Assembly (NCBI GenBank): GCA_944372095.1
Contig: CALVYG010000013.1
Span: 1 to 35,885, forward strand
Length of the DNA stretch: 35,885 nt
Source: an uncultured Clostridia bacterium
Lineage (GTDB): Bacteria > Bacillota > Clostridia > Christensenellales > DTU072
Direction of reading: 5' to 3'
The notes under the pieces are model-generated. The model did no database searches. It was given only the letters and a program-made list of their open reading frames with translations, and was not told the origin of the DNA. Below, piece after piece: positions 15,710 through 24,581 of the stretch (the first letter of the stretch is position 1; each line of letters begins with the position of its first letter). A program made the translations under genes and the position numbers.

Positions 15710-16948
15710 TTATTTTGCGCCCAGCATCGCGGTGATGAGCGGAAGTTCTTTTCCGCTGAGGAATCTTACCATCGCTCCTCCCGCCGTGCAGACGTAATCT
15801 ATTTTGTTTACGTCGATAAATTTATTCGCCGCGCTTACCGTATCTCCTCCGCCGATAACGGTGTACCCTGCCGAGCTTTCAAACGCTTTCCATATTTTTT
15901 GCGTTCCGTAAGCAAAAATCGGATTTTCGTACGCTCCCGCAGGGCCGTTTGCAAATACGGTTTTCGCTTCCCCGATTTCCTTGCAGAACCTTTCCGCTGT
16001 TTTCTTTCCTATGTCGAGAAACGCCGCGTCGTCTATCGGCAGATTTTCAATGTCCGTTTCCGTTCTTTTTCCGTCTTTTTCGTAAGCAAGGTCCGTCGGA
16101 AGGACAAATCTGTCTCCGTATTCCGCGAGCAGGGATTTCGCCTGTTCGGTAAACACGAGCAAGTCGTGTTCGGCAAGCCATTTTTCGTAAGCTTTGCCTA
16201 CCTTGAATCCTTTGGCGAGAAGCATAATCACGCCGGTAACTCCGCAGGCGAGGATTTTTGCCGCCACGCCGTTTTTAAGAACTTCGTTCATCATACCGAA
16301 CGCGTCGGAAATTTTCGCGCCGCCGAGAACGAACACGCAGGGCTGTTTCGCTCCGTGCATTATGGTAGACAGCGCTTCGTATTCGTGGAAAAACAACGGT
16401 CCCGCGAACGACGGCATCAGTTTCTGGAACGCCACCATACTCGGGCAGTTCCTGTGCGCCGCGCTGAACGCGTCGTTGACGTAGATGTCGAACAGCGGCG
16501 CAAGCCGCCTTACAAGGTACGTTTCTCGCATTTCGTCCGCGCTCAGTTTGACGTCTTTTTCGAATGTAGATACTTCTTCGGTCAGGTATCTGAGATTTCC
16601 CAAAAGTACGATTTCGCCGTCTTTGAGGGATTTCACTTTTTCAATCGCCGCGTCGCCGCAGACGTCGTCGATGTATTCTATTTTTTTTCCGCACAGACTT
16701 CCCAGAATTTCGGCGTGTTCGGCGAGAGGAATCAGGTTCTGATAATCGAGCGTATCTCCCTGGTGCGCTATTATTGCCGTGCGCGCGCCGTGTTCCGTCA
16801 GATATTTCAGCGTCGGGACGGTTTTCTGCAACCTGTTTTTTCCCACGATTTTCTTATCCTTGTCTATCGGGGAGTTTATGTCGGGCCGAAAAAGTACGTA
16901 TTTACCTTTGACGTCTTCGCCTATTATGTTTTTTATTCCGAAAGACAT
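15710..16948 (-). CDS. pgk: Phosphoglycerate kinase, archaeal type
   Basis: 412 residues, the length of archaeal PGKs. It transfers phosphate from 1,3-bisphosphoglycerate to ADP. Substrate-site motifs FRPDINSPID near residue 20, AHQGDT near 60, the LGNLRYLTEE segment and VRRLAPLFDIYVNDAFSAAHR near 150 are the archaeal version; bacterial enzymes have RVDFNVP and SHLGRP instead. The nucleotide-binding C-domain has VIGGGDTVSAANKF and CTAGGAMVRFLSG. The start at 16948 is preferred over a longer frame reaching 17134 because GGAGA lies 9 nt upstream and the family N-terminus begins here; the extension overlaps gap in another frame. It follows gap by 2 bp. Confidence 0.94.
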   Translation of the reverse strand: MSFGIKNIIGEDVKGKYVLFRPDINSPIDKDKKIVGKNRLQKTVPTLKYLTEHGARTAIIAHQGDTLDYQNLIPLAEHAEILGSLCGKKIEYIDDVCGDAAIEKVKSLKDGEIVLLGNLRYLTEEVSTFEKDVKLSADEMRETYLVRRLAPLFDIYVNDAFSAAHRNCPSMVAFQKLMPSFAGPLFFHEYEALSTIMHGAKQPCVFVLGGAKISDAFGMMNEVLKNGVAAKILACGVTGVIMLLAKGFKVGKAYEKWLAEHDLLVFTEQAKSLLAEYGDRFVLPTDLAYEKDGKRTETDIENLPIDDAAFLDIGKKTAERFCKEIGEAKTVFANGPAGAYENPIFAYGTQKIWKAFESSAGYTVIGGGDTVSAANKFIDVNKIDYVCTAGGAMVRFLSGKELPLITAMLGAK

Positions 16949-16950
16949 AT

Positions 16951-17982
16951 TCAGTTTCTCCATTTGCCTATGCCGAGATACTCGTTTGTTTTGCTCGTTG
17001 CCGAAAGGCTGTCGGGCTGCATTTCCATACACGCCCTTATACCGTCCATCGTTTCGGGAATGGTGACCGCTTCCTGAGGAATGTTGATGGCGTACATAAT
17101 CGAATTGCCGCTTTCCACGATACTGTCCGTCCACAGAGCGATTTCGTACATATCGCCTCTGGGGTTTCCGAGGTCGCGTGCGTATCTGAACAGCGCCGCG
17201 TTGCCTTTGAATCCTTCGTCGGTGCTTACAAGGCGTATGCGCGGATGTTTAGAGAACGCTTCGAGAGCCATTTCTTTCGTGATTTTTTCTTTCCCTTCCG
17301 CGACGACGGTAATGATGTGTCCGTGGGTTACGGGAGTGTGAATAAGTATTCCCGTAGCTTCGACGTGGGGCATTATCGTCATCAAATCCACCGCCTGATG
17401 AGAGGGAGCTTTGTCTATTTGGAGCGCGTTGGTAAGTCCTCTGTGGTAATCTCCGGGGTCTGCCACTCGGCGGATTATCGTTATTGCGACTCTCTTAATT
17501 CCGTATGCGCGGTCCAGACAGTCCACCGAACGGATAAGTCCCGTCGTGTTGCAGCTCGTCAGTTTAAGCGAATTTTGCCCCAGACCTTTTTCGTAATTCG
17601 CGTAACCGTGGAAAAATACGTCGGCAACGGAATTCTTTTCACCGCCCTGGAAAATCGCTTTCACGCCGAATTCGTCGTAAAGGACTTTATTTTTCGCGCC
17701 CACTCCGCCGGGGGACGAATCGAGAATAACGTCTATCTTTCCGAGCAGGTCGCGCATCGAACCGCTTACAGGTATTCCGAGCGCGTCGAATTCGGGTTTT
17801 CTGTCCATATCTACGAGATACAGATTATAGGGCATACCTTTTTCTTTCAGCGCCCGTATGCTCAGTGTGGGCGCAAGGTCCACGATTCCTACGAGTTCCA
17901 TATCTTTTTGCAGAGCTACGCCGTCTGCAAGGCGTTGTCCGATGACGCCGTATCCCGCGACGCCTACTTTTACTTTTTTCAT
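16951..17982 (-). CDS. gap: Glyceraldehyde-3-phosphate dehydrogenase, archaeal (type II) phosphorylating
   Basis: 343 residues. Oxidises glyceraldehyde 3-phosphate to 1,3-bisphosphoglycerate. The N-terminal Rossmann motif is GVAGYGVIGQRLADGV, and the catalytic cysteine is Cys144 in SCNTTGL, as in archaeal GAPDH, where bacterial enzymes have SCTTN. Further archaeal-family segments are SSPGGVGAKNK near 89 and RRVADPGDYHRGL near 170. AAGGAG lies before the ATG. First gene of an operon gap-pgk-larA-cyclo-ligase with tight spacing. No bacterial-type gap is seen here, so this may be the main enzyme. NAD versus NADP use cannot be decided by eye. Confidence 0.95.
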   Translation of the reverse strand: MKKVKVGVAGYGVIGQRLADGVALQKDMELVGIVDLAPTLSIRALKEKGMPYNLYLVDMDRKPEFDALGIPVSGSMRDLLGKIDVILDSSPGGVGAKNKVLYDEFGVKAIFQGGEKNSVADVFFHGYANYEKGLGQNSLKLTSCNTTGLIRSVDCLDRAYGIKRVAITIIRRVADPGDYHRGLTNALQIDKAPSHQAVDLMTIMPHVEATGILIHTPVTHGHIITVVAEGKEKITKEMALEAFSKHPRIRLVSTDEGFKGNAALFRYARDLGNPRGDMYEIALWTDSIVESGNSIMYAINIPQEAVTIPETMDGIRACMEMQPDSLSATSKTNEYLGIGKWRN

Positions 17983-18093
17983 AATGCTTTTCTCCTTATC
18001 TACGGGTTGTTCCGAGATTTTTTGAAATTATTCTGCCGCTTTATGCCGAAACATATCTTAAACTAAGCTTTGCTTTGCAGTCCGTATAAAACC

Positions 18094-18122
18094 ATAGTAA
18101 CACATTTCACCCTTTTTTTCAA
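18094..18122 (-). promoter_or_regulatory. Candidate promoter of the gap operon
   Basis: Minus strand TTGAAA (complement of 18117-18122), 17 bp, TACTAT (complement of 18094-18099). This would give a leader of about 105 nt to the gap start codon. The -10 box is only a partial match. Confidence 0.5.
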
Positions 18123-18294
18123 GTACGAAAACAGCGGAACCGCCTTAAAAAATTTTTCGGTTCCCGCACCGCCGAAAAAAATCAAAATCCGCGTAAAAGG
18201 TTGCCTTTAACGCTTTTTCGGATTCCTGTAACACATATAAAGCGTGTTAATCTGTCTTGCGGAGAGGACACAGTCGGACGGACGGAAAATACGC

Positions 18295-18323
18295 TTGCTA
18301 TTTTTAATATAGTTTGATATACT
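18295..18323 (+). promoter_or_regulatory. Promoter of the M16-ftsK-rimO-cinA-recA operon
   Basis: TTGCTA (18295-18300), 17 bp, TATACT (18318-18323). The start near 18330 gives a leader of about 18 nt containing GGAGGAG at 18339-18345 before the ATG at 18348. Confidence 0.7.
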
Positions 18324-18347
18324 AGTAAAGTATATTTTGGAGGAGAT

Positions 18348-19625
18348 ATGGCGAAGCTTATAAGGTTTCCGAGCGGCCTTGCCGTTTGTTACGAAAGAAA
18401 AAAAAGCGCGTTAAGCTGCGCGTTCGGAATATACGTAGGAGCCGGCAGCCGCGACGAGAAAAAAGACGAGAACGGCGTGGCGCATTTTATCGAACATATG
18501 CTCTTTAAGGGTACGGAAAAAAGAACGGCGTTCGATATCGCCAACGAAATCGACCGCCTCGGAGCCAACGCGAACGCGTATACGTCTAAATCCAATACCG
18601 TTTATTACGTCTCGGGACTTGCAAAGTTCCTTCCGCAATATATGGACGTTTTGTCCGATATGCTTTTCAATTCGACTTTTACCGACGAAAACACGGAAAA
18701 AGAACGCGGAGTCGTTCTTGAAGAGATAAAAATGTACGACGACGACGGAGATTCGGTCTGCGCCGATTTGCTTGCCGAAAAATATTTCGGGAAAAATCCT
18801 CTCGCAAGACCTATACTCGGAACGGAAAAATCCGTAAAAAGCCTTAACCGCGAGAAAATACTGTCGTTTATGGAACGGAATTACGTTCCCGAAAACATCG
18901 CGCTGTCGTACGCCGGTCCGGCGTCGGAAGAAGAACTGAACGCGCTTGTGGAAAATTATTTCGAAAAGCGGTTTGTTTCGCAATCGGGGAAATTCCGCGC
19001 GCCCGTCAGAAGAAACGTCGCAACCAACGCCTTTTACGTCACGCGATGCGATAAACCTTTCGAACAGGCAAACGTAATGATTAGATTTCCTTCCTACACG
19101 ATAAAGAATAAAAAAGCGGACGCCGTTCTCATGCTCGGAATTATTCTGGGCGGAGGAATGAGCAGCAGATTATTTCAGAAAGTGAGGGAAGAACGCGGTC
19201 TTGTGTACGAAATATATTGCTCGGCGACGGCGGTAAAAGGAACCGGATACCTCGATATAGGATTTGCTACCGCGCCCGCTCTCGCGGAACAGGCGATTGC
19301 CGCGGTCAGGGAAGTCATTGAGGAAGTAAGAGAAAAAGGGCTTGAAAAGGATGAATTCGAAAAGGTTAAAATTCAACGCGAAACGGGAGCCGTTCTCGGA
19401 GGTGAAACCACTTTCGACATTATGCGCCTTATGGGGAAATATTATCTTCTTACGGGCAGACCCGTTACTTACCGTTCTTTGGTGAAAAAAATGGAAAAAA
19501 TGACGGTTTCCGATGTTACCGACGCTTTTAACGATATTATAGATTACGATAAGGCGGGTATCTGTTATGTCGGAAAACCGGTTGAAGTCGACCTCGGAAA
19601 ACTTTTCCGGTCGGGAGGAATTTAA
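18348..19625 (+). CDS. M16-family zinc metallopeptidase (processing-peptidase-like)
   Basis: 425 residues. Inverted zinc motif HFIEH at residues 46-50 with the third ligand Glu126 in VVLEEIKMY, the spacing of active M16 enzymes (pitrilysin, mitochondrial processing peptidase, Bacillus MlpA/YmxG). The C-terminal half repeats the fold and carries the M16 segment GGGMSSRLFQKVREERGLVY. There is no signal peptide, so it is cytoplasmic. In Firmicutes M16 genes commonly stand near ftsK and recA, as here. It heads a tight operon; ftsK starts 8 bp downstream. The physiological substrate is unknown. Confidence 0.94.
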   Translation: MAKLIRFPSGLAVCYERKKSALSCAFGIYVGAGSRDEKKDENGVAHFIEHMLFKGTEKRTAFDIANEIDRLGANANAYTSKSNTVYYVSGLAKFLPQYMDVLSDMLFNSTFTDENTEKERGVVLEEIKMYDDDGDSVCADLLAEKYFGKNPLARPILGTEKSVKSLNREKILSFMERNYVPENIALSYAGPASEEELNALVENYFEKRFVSQSGKFRAPVRRNVATNAFYVTRCDKPFEQANVMIRFPSYTIKNKKADAVLMLGIILGGGMSSRLFQKVREERGLVYEIYCSATAVKGTGYLDIGFATAPALAEQAIAAVREVIEEVREKGLEKDEFEKVKIQRETGAVLGGETTFDIMRLMGKYYLLTGRPVTYRSLVKKMEKMTVSDVTDAFNDIIDYDKAGICYVGKPVEVDLGKLFRSGGI

Positions 19626-19633
19626 TTGTTATT

Positions 19634-22579
19634 ATGAATAAATTCAAAAGATTCGTATATGAAAATAAAAAGGAAATAATCGCTTTCGGCGTATTGTTCG
19701 TCTGTACCTTGTTGCTTTGCATTCCGTTTACGATGAATTACGCCGTTAAGGTTTTCGGCTGGGCGGTTTGGTTTTACCTCGCTCTGGGGTATGCCGCGGC
19801 TGTTCTGCATTGCAGAAAAAAGAAAATCAACCTTACGCCCAAAACGCTTACGTTCCTGATACTTTCGCTGTTCTTTGCGCTTGCGACGTTGCACGTCGCA
19901 TGTATGGACCGATTGCTTACGGCGTCATTCACTAAATACATAGTCGGGTCCTATCAGTCGGGAACCGTAGGCGGCGCGGTTTTCGGAATTATAACCTCTC
20001 CCGTTACCGTTCTCTTTACTTACGTCTGGGCAATCGTTTTCTTCATGCTTCTTACGACGGTTTTTTCGTTTTTGTTTTTCAGACCTTTTATTTTTGCGGG
20101 AACGGCAAATCCGTTTTCTTTTTCAAGGAGAAAGAAAAAAATTGAAAAAGCGCCGGTGTGTCACGAAGTGATACTTGACGAAGCGCCGTTTATGAATAAG
20201 AAAAAATCAGCGGAAAAAAGCGCGCCCGTAGCGTATATGACGGAAGAAACTGCTTTCGAAAAAGAAAAAGACCCGAGAAAACTGCTTTTCGGCGGAATTA
20301 AAGAAACTTATTCTCCGAGCATAACCACGTATTCCGGAGAGGGAGATTATGACGTAAAACCTTACGTTTTCCGTAAAAAATCCGCGCCGTCGCCCGATAT
20401 AAGCGAAGAACAGGCGGTGGAAATTCTGCTCGGCAAAGATAAAACGTACGAAGAAGAAAATATCCTCAATTACGAGGAGGAAAGCGAAGAAACGGTAATA
20501 TTCGACGACGAGAAAGACGAAAGCATACCCGACCTTCTGAAACCGAGAGAAAATCCGTTTTTGCAGGCGCTTAAACAAAGCGCGAACGAAAGATATGCCC
20601 CCTCGCCTATCGTATACGGAGACGAAGAGGAAGCCGAGGAAGAAACAGACATTCATAGGACGGAATCAACGGAAAAGGAAAACAAAGAATATACGTCATC
20701 TTATACGGACGTAAAAGAAATAAAGGAAGAACGAACGGAACCGGAAAAAGAGCAACCTGTACCGCCGCAACAACCGAACGGAGCGGTGGGAGTGTCGTCG
20801 GATTACGTATATTACGAAGGGAAACTGATACCTGTAATGAAGAGCGGAACGGCGGTGAATCCGCAACCTGCGCAGCCGTCGGCACATCAGCCGTATACCG
20901 GACCGATAGTGTCTTCCGCAATGCCGAACGTTCCGATTGAAGAAGAGGGGCGAGTCGGAACGTACCACAAAATCGTACAACTTGTAAAACGTCCCGATTT
21001 ACCGTATAACAAGCCGCCGATATCCGTGCTGAAAAACCACGTAACCGAAAATTTCAGTCCGACGGTAGACAATTGGGACGAACTTAAAGAAATATTCGAA
21101 GTAAGGCTCCGTAATTTCGGAGTGGAAGCAAAACTCGTTGACGCGGTCAAGGGTCCTACGGTTACGCTATGCGCGATAGAACTCGGAGACAGATGCCCGA
21201 TAGCGAAATTGTATTCTCTTAAAACCGATTTGCAGAGGTGGCTTAAATCGTCGAAACCGATAGCGATAATACCGCAGCTGCCCGATACCGACTATTGCGG
21301 AGTGCAGATACCGAACGAAGTAAAGAGCGTAGTCGGGTTCAAGGAAGTGCTTACGAGCAAAGAATACCGCGAGGCAAAAGGCGACATAGTGATAGCGATG
21401 GGAAAAACCGCCGAGGGAGAAATACTTATAGAAGACCTTGCGGCGATGCCGCACGCGCTTGTCGCGGGCGAAACCGGCAGCGGTAAATCGGTATGCCTTA
21501 ACGTCATACTGTCGAGTATTATTTTCCGTTATTCCCCCGAAGAAGTAAAATTATTGCTGATAGACTTGAAGGAAGTGGAAATGGCGCCGTACGCGGGACT
21601 TCCGCATATGCTGCTTAAAGAACCGCTGTCGTCCATTCCCGAAATAGTGAACGCGCTTAAATGGATAAGAGAAGAAGTCGTCGGACGGTTTACGCTATTC
21701 AAGACAATGCATATAAGAAACCTCACGGAATACAATAACCGCGAAGGCGTGGAAAAATTGCCGAGAATAGTAATAATTATAGACGAAGCGAGCGAGCTGA
21801 TGAGCGACGCAAACGCGAGAAAGACGCTGGAAAGCACTCTTAACAGTCTGGCGAGGATAGCGCGTGCCGCGGGCATACACCTTATATTTGCAACGCAGAA
21901 CCCCGTAAAAACGGTCATAACCAACGAAATACAGAACAACCTTAACACAAAGATAGCGTTTGCGGTCGGAGATTACGTACACAGTCAGGTTATATTCAAA
22001 GCGAAAGGTGCGGAATGTCTGCTCGGGCGCGGCGATATGTACATAAAGCGCGGACAGGAAATGCGCCGCGCTCAGTGCGCCCTCATAACCACCGCGGAAA
22101 TAGAGGAAGCCGCGGCGTATATACGGGAAAATAACGAATACGATTTCAACGAAGAAGAAATAGAAAAAATTCTTAACGGAAGCGCAACTTCGACGACGGG
22201 CGACGAGCAGAAAAGTCCGACGCCTGCTCAAAGCGGAAACGGTTCGGTGCGTACGGGCGGAAGCGCGGTAAGCGAAAATAACGAAGACGAAGGCGGAGCG
22301 AACGAACCCGACCTTAACTGGCAGGCACTGAAAATCTGCGTGGACGCAAATTACGTTTCCTGCTCGTATCTGCAACGTAAACTCAAACGCGGATACAATA
22401 CCGTTGCAAATATTCTCGAAGAACTTGCCGCGGAAGGATATCTCAGTTCCGTTCCGCAGGGCAGTAAGGAAAAGAGAGAAATTTTGATTTCCAAAGAAGA
22501 TTTTTACCGTGAATGGGCGGCAAGATACGGAGCCGACGAGGACGCCGAACTGGAAAATTTCGATAAAAGCGGAGACTGA
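19634..22579 (+). CDS. ftsK: DNA translocase FtsK/SpoIIIE
   Basis: 981 residues, longer than SpoIIIE. It pumps chromosomal DNA through the division or sporulation septum. Four membrane helices occupy about residues 12-150. An acidic, low-complexity linker (about 170-430) follows and accounts for the extra length. The motor has Walker A AGETGSGKSV near residue 612 and Walker B IVIIIDEASELM near 715. The C-terminal winged-helix gamma domain (about 895-965, with NYVSCSYLQRKLKRGYN) would read orientation sequences in the chromosome. Most homologues have DEFADLMM or DELADLMM after the hydrophobic strand; here it is DEASELM. The nearest Shine-Dalgarno, GGGAGG at 19614-19619, is inside the end of the M16 gene and 14 nt away. 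It is 6 bp upstream of rimO. Confidence 0.96.
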   Translation: MNKFKRFVYENKKEIIAFGVLFVCTLLLCIPFTMNYAVKVFGWAVWFYLALGYAAAVLHCRKKKINLTPKTLTFLILSLFFALATLHVACMDRLLTASFTKYIVGSYQSGTVGGAVFGIITSPVTVLFTYVWAIVFFMLLTTVFSFLFFRPFIFAGTANPFSFSRRKKKIEKAPVCHEVILDEAPFMNKKKSAEKSAPVAYMTEETAFEKEKDPRKLLFGGIKETYSPSITTYSGEGDYDVKPYVFRKKSAPSPDISEEQAVEILLGKDKTYEEENILNYEEESEETVIFDDEKDESIPDLLKPRENPFLQALKQSANERYAPSPIVYGDEEEAEEETDIHRTESTEKENKEYTSSYTDVKEIKEERTEPEKEQPVPPQQPNGAVGVSSDYVYYEGKLIPVMKSGTAVNPQPAQPSAHQPYTGPIVSSAMPNVPIEEEGRVGTYHKIVQLVKRPDLPYNKPPISVLKNHVTENFSPTVDNWDELKEIFEVRLRNFGVEAKLVDAVKGPTVTLCAIELGDRCPIAKLYSLKTDLQRWLKSSKPIAIIPQLPDTDYCGVQIPNEVKSVVGFKEVLTSKEYREAKGDIVIAMGKTAEGEILIEDLAAMPHALVAGETGSGKSVCLNVILSSIIFRYSPEEVKLLLIDLKEVEMAPYAGLPHMLLKEPLSSIPEIVNALKWIREEVVGRFTLFKTMHIRNLTEYNNREGVEKLPRIVIIIDEASELMSDANARKTLESTLNSLARIARAAGIHLIFATQNPVKTVITNEIQNNLNTKIAFAVGDYVHSQVIFKAKGAECLLGRGDMYIKRGQEMRRAQCALITTAEIEEAAAYIRENNEYDFNEEEIEKILNGSATSTTGDEQKSPTPAQSGNGSVRTGGSAVSENNEDEGGANEPDLNWQALKICVDANYVSCSYLQRKLKRGYNTVANILEELAAEGYLSSVPQGSKEKREILISKEDFYREWAARYGADEDAELENFDKSGD

Positions 22580-22585
22580 TTACAA

Positions 22586-23887
22586 ATGAACATAGGACTT
22601 ATATCCCTCGGGTGCGATAAAAACCGTGTGGACGCCGAGAAAATGCTCGGACGGTTATCCGACGCGGGATACGGTATCGTATCCGATATTTCCGCCGCCG
22701 ACGTTCTTATTATCAACACCTGCGCATTTATAGGCGACGCGAAAAAAGAATCTATCGAACGTATTTTTCAATCCGTCGAACTTAAAAAATCAAAGCCCCT
22801 TAAAATCGTCGTAACGGGGTGTTTTTCGACAAGGTATCTGAAAGAAGCCGAAAAGGAAATTCCCGAAGTAGACGCGTTCGTTACCGTTTCGGACGAGGAA
22901 AACATAGTGGAAACGGTTGATTCTCTTACCGGTAAACAGAGTATTCCGTCCGAAGAAAGCGGCAGAGTCTTAACCACGCCGCCTTGGTATGCCTATCTCA
23001 AAATAAGCGACGGTTGCAATAACCGTTGCAGTTATTGCGTTATTCCCTCGATAAGAGGTAATTATAAATCGGAAAAACCCGAAAAGCTCATTGACGAAGC
23101 CGAAAAACTGTGCGCGAGCGGAGTTAAAGAACTTATTGTCGTCGCTCAGGATACAACGGTTTACGGAATCGATGTTTATAAAAAACCTACAATCGTTCCC
23201 CTTCTTAAAGAACTTTGTAAATTGGATTTTTGGAAAATACGCCTGTTATATGCTTATCCCGAACACGTTACCGACGAATTGCTTAATTTTATCGATAACG
23301 AACCGAAAATGGCAAAATATATCGATATTCCGATGCAGCACATAAAGGACGGAATTCTGAAACGAATGAACAGAAGAAGTTCGGAACAAAGTATAAAAGA
23401 ACTTATGGCAAAAATAAGAGCGAAAAAAAATTATATTACCGTACGGAGCAGTTTTATAATCGGCTTTCCCGGAGAAACGGGAAAAGACAACCGCGCGTTA
23501 TGTGATTTCGTCAATGAAAACATAGATTATGCAGGCTTTTTCGTGTTTTCGCCCGAAGAAGGAACGCCTGCAAGTTCGTTTGATAAAAAGGTAAATCCGA
23601 TAATCGCGTCCCGCCGCAAAGCGCGTGCGGAAAAAGCGTGGCAGAAAGGATTTATGCGGCGGCAAAAAGCTTTCGAAGGGAAGACAACGGAAGTTATTTG
23701 CGACGGCATTGACGAAGTTAAGGGCGCATTTGTCGGAAGAACGGAATACCAAACTCCCGAAGCAGACACGAAAGTATATTTTACCGCCGATTTTAACGTC
23801 GTTCAGGGCGAAGTCTATAAAGTCAGGATAACGGAAGCGGAATTCGATTTATACGGATTTGCCGCGAAGGAGGATAATGAGATATAA
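22586..23887 (+). CDS. rimO: Ribosomal protein uS12 methylthiotransferase RimO
   Basis: 433 residues, full length. A radical SAM enzyme that adds a methylthio group to an Asp of ribosomal protein S12. The N-terminal MTTase domain has three cluster cysteines in SLGCDKNR, INTCAFIG and TGCFSTR. The radical SAM cluster follows as CNNRCSYC (about residues 145-152) with the typical IPSIRG after it. The C-terminal TRAM region (about 370-430) contacts the substrate. The SLGCDKN start and the lack of the MiaB-type insert favour RimO over the tRNA enzyme MiaB. It is in an operon with ftsK and cinA, a grouping frequent in Firmicutes. Confidence 0.95.
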   Translation: MNIGLISLGCDKNRVDAEKMLGRLSDAGYGIVSDISAADVLIINTCAFIGDAKKESIERIFQSVELKKSKPLKIVVTGCFSTRYLKEAEKEIPEVDAFVTVSDEENIVETVDSLTGKQSIPSEESGRVLTTPPWYAYLKISDGCNNRCSYCVIPSIRGNYKSEKPEKLIDEAEKLCASGVKELIVVAQDTTVYGIDVYKKPTIVPLLKELCKLDFWKIRLLYAYPEHVTDELLNFIDNEPKMAKYIDIPMQHIKDGILKRMNRRSSEQSIKELMAKIRAKKNYITVRSSFIIGFPGETGKDNRALCDFVNENIDYAGFFVFSPEEGTPASSFDKKVNPIIASRRKARAEKAWQKGFMRRQKAFEGKTTEVICDGIDEVKGAFVGRTEYQTPEADTKVYFTADFNVVQGEVYKVRITEAEFDLYGFAAKEDNEI

Positions 23888-24545
23888 ATTAAAGTTTTTC
23901 GGGACGCAGGAAGAATTGAAACGCCGTTTGGAAAACAGCGGAGCGGATATGAGCAGATTTACAATAAAAAGCTATGCCCTTGACAATACGATTGAATTTG
24001 AAGGAAAACAAAACGAATGTCGGGAAGTATGCGAGGCGCTAGGGGAAGAACTGTACAGCGAGGAAAACGCTCCCCTGTCCAAGGTTCTCGTGGATTTTCT
24101 TGCCGAAAACAATCTTGTTATCGCAACCGCCGAAAGCTGTACCGGCGGACTCGTTGCGGCAAGAATAGTCGACGTTGCCGGAGCAAGTAAAGTGTTTTAC
24201 GAAGGGGTTGTAACTTATACGAACGAATCCAAGGCAGACAGGCTCAGCGTAAACGAGGAAACGCTTAAAAAATACGGGGCGGTAAGCGAACAGACTGCAA
24301 AAGAAATGGCGTACGGACTGCTCAGCGAGAACGTCGATATAGCGGTATCCACCACGGGTATTGCCGGGCCCGACGGCGGGACGGACGATAAACCCGTCGG
24401 CTTGGTTTATATCGGGATTGCTTTCCAGGCAAGAGAACCGATTGCAATCAAGAGAATTTATTCGGGAACGAGAAACGAAATCAGAAGAAGCGCGGCAAAC
24501 GAAGCTATTTACAGAACTTACGAATATCTTTTCGATACGTTATAA
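23877..24545 (+). CDS. cinA: CinA C-terminal (NMN deamidase) protein lacking the N-terminal CinA domain
   Basis: 222 residues. It hydrolyses nicotinamide mononucleotide to nicotinate mononucleotide in pyridine recycling (PncC activity). The catalytic region has TAESCTGGLVAARI (about residue 84), GVVTYTNESK and STTGIAGPDGGTDDKPVG. The first ~70 residues (KLKFFGTQEELKRRL to ELYSEE) resemble the KH-like linker of full-length CinA. The MoaB-like N-terminal domain (COG1058) present in Bacillus CinA is missing, so this is an intermediate form between CinA and stand-alone PncC. The ATG at 23877 overlaps rimO by 11 bp and has AAGGAGG only 3 nt before it; a TTG at 23859 is the alternative. It sits between rimO and recA, the usual place for cinA. 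Confidence 0.9.
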   Translation: MRYKLKFFGTQEELKRRLENSGADMSRFTIKSYALDNTIEFEGKQNECREVCEALGEELYSEENAPLSKVLVDFLAENNLVIATAESCTGGLVAARIVDVAGASKVFYEGVVTYTNESKADRLSVNEETLKKYGAVSEQTAKEMAYGLLSENVDIAVSTTGIAGPDGGTDDKPVGLVYIGIAFQAREPIAIKRIYSGTRNEIRRSAANEAIYRTYEYLFDTL

Positions 24546-24581
24546 AAATATAAAAACAATATCAAGCGAGGACGGTAAAAA

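Larger units (their letters stand above)
17983..18347. other. Divergent control region between gap and the M16 operon, with two hairpins
   Basis: Besides the two promoters, this 365-bp gap has two stem-loops. One spans about 18134-18167, with GGAACCG (18136-18142) pairing with CGGTTCC (18158-18164). The other has GCGTAAAAGG (18191-18200) pairing with CCTTTAACGC (18204-18213), one mismatch, followed by five T on the plus strand, so it has the form of a plus-strand terminator although no plus-strand gene precedes it. The rest shows no gene. Confidence 0.55.

Noticed and set aside
16949..17134. N-terminal extension of PGK by 62 residues
   Set aside because: It lies inside gap in another frame and has no homology; GGAGA and the family N-terminus support the start at 16948.
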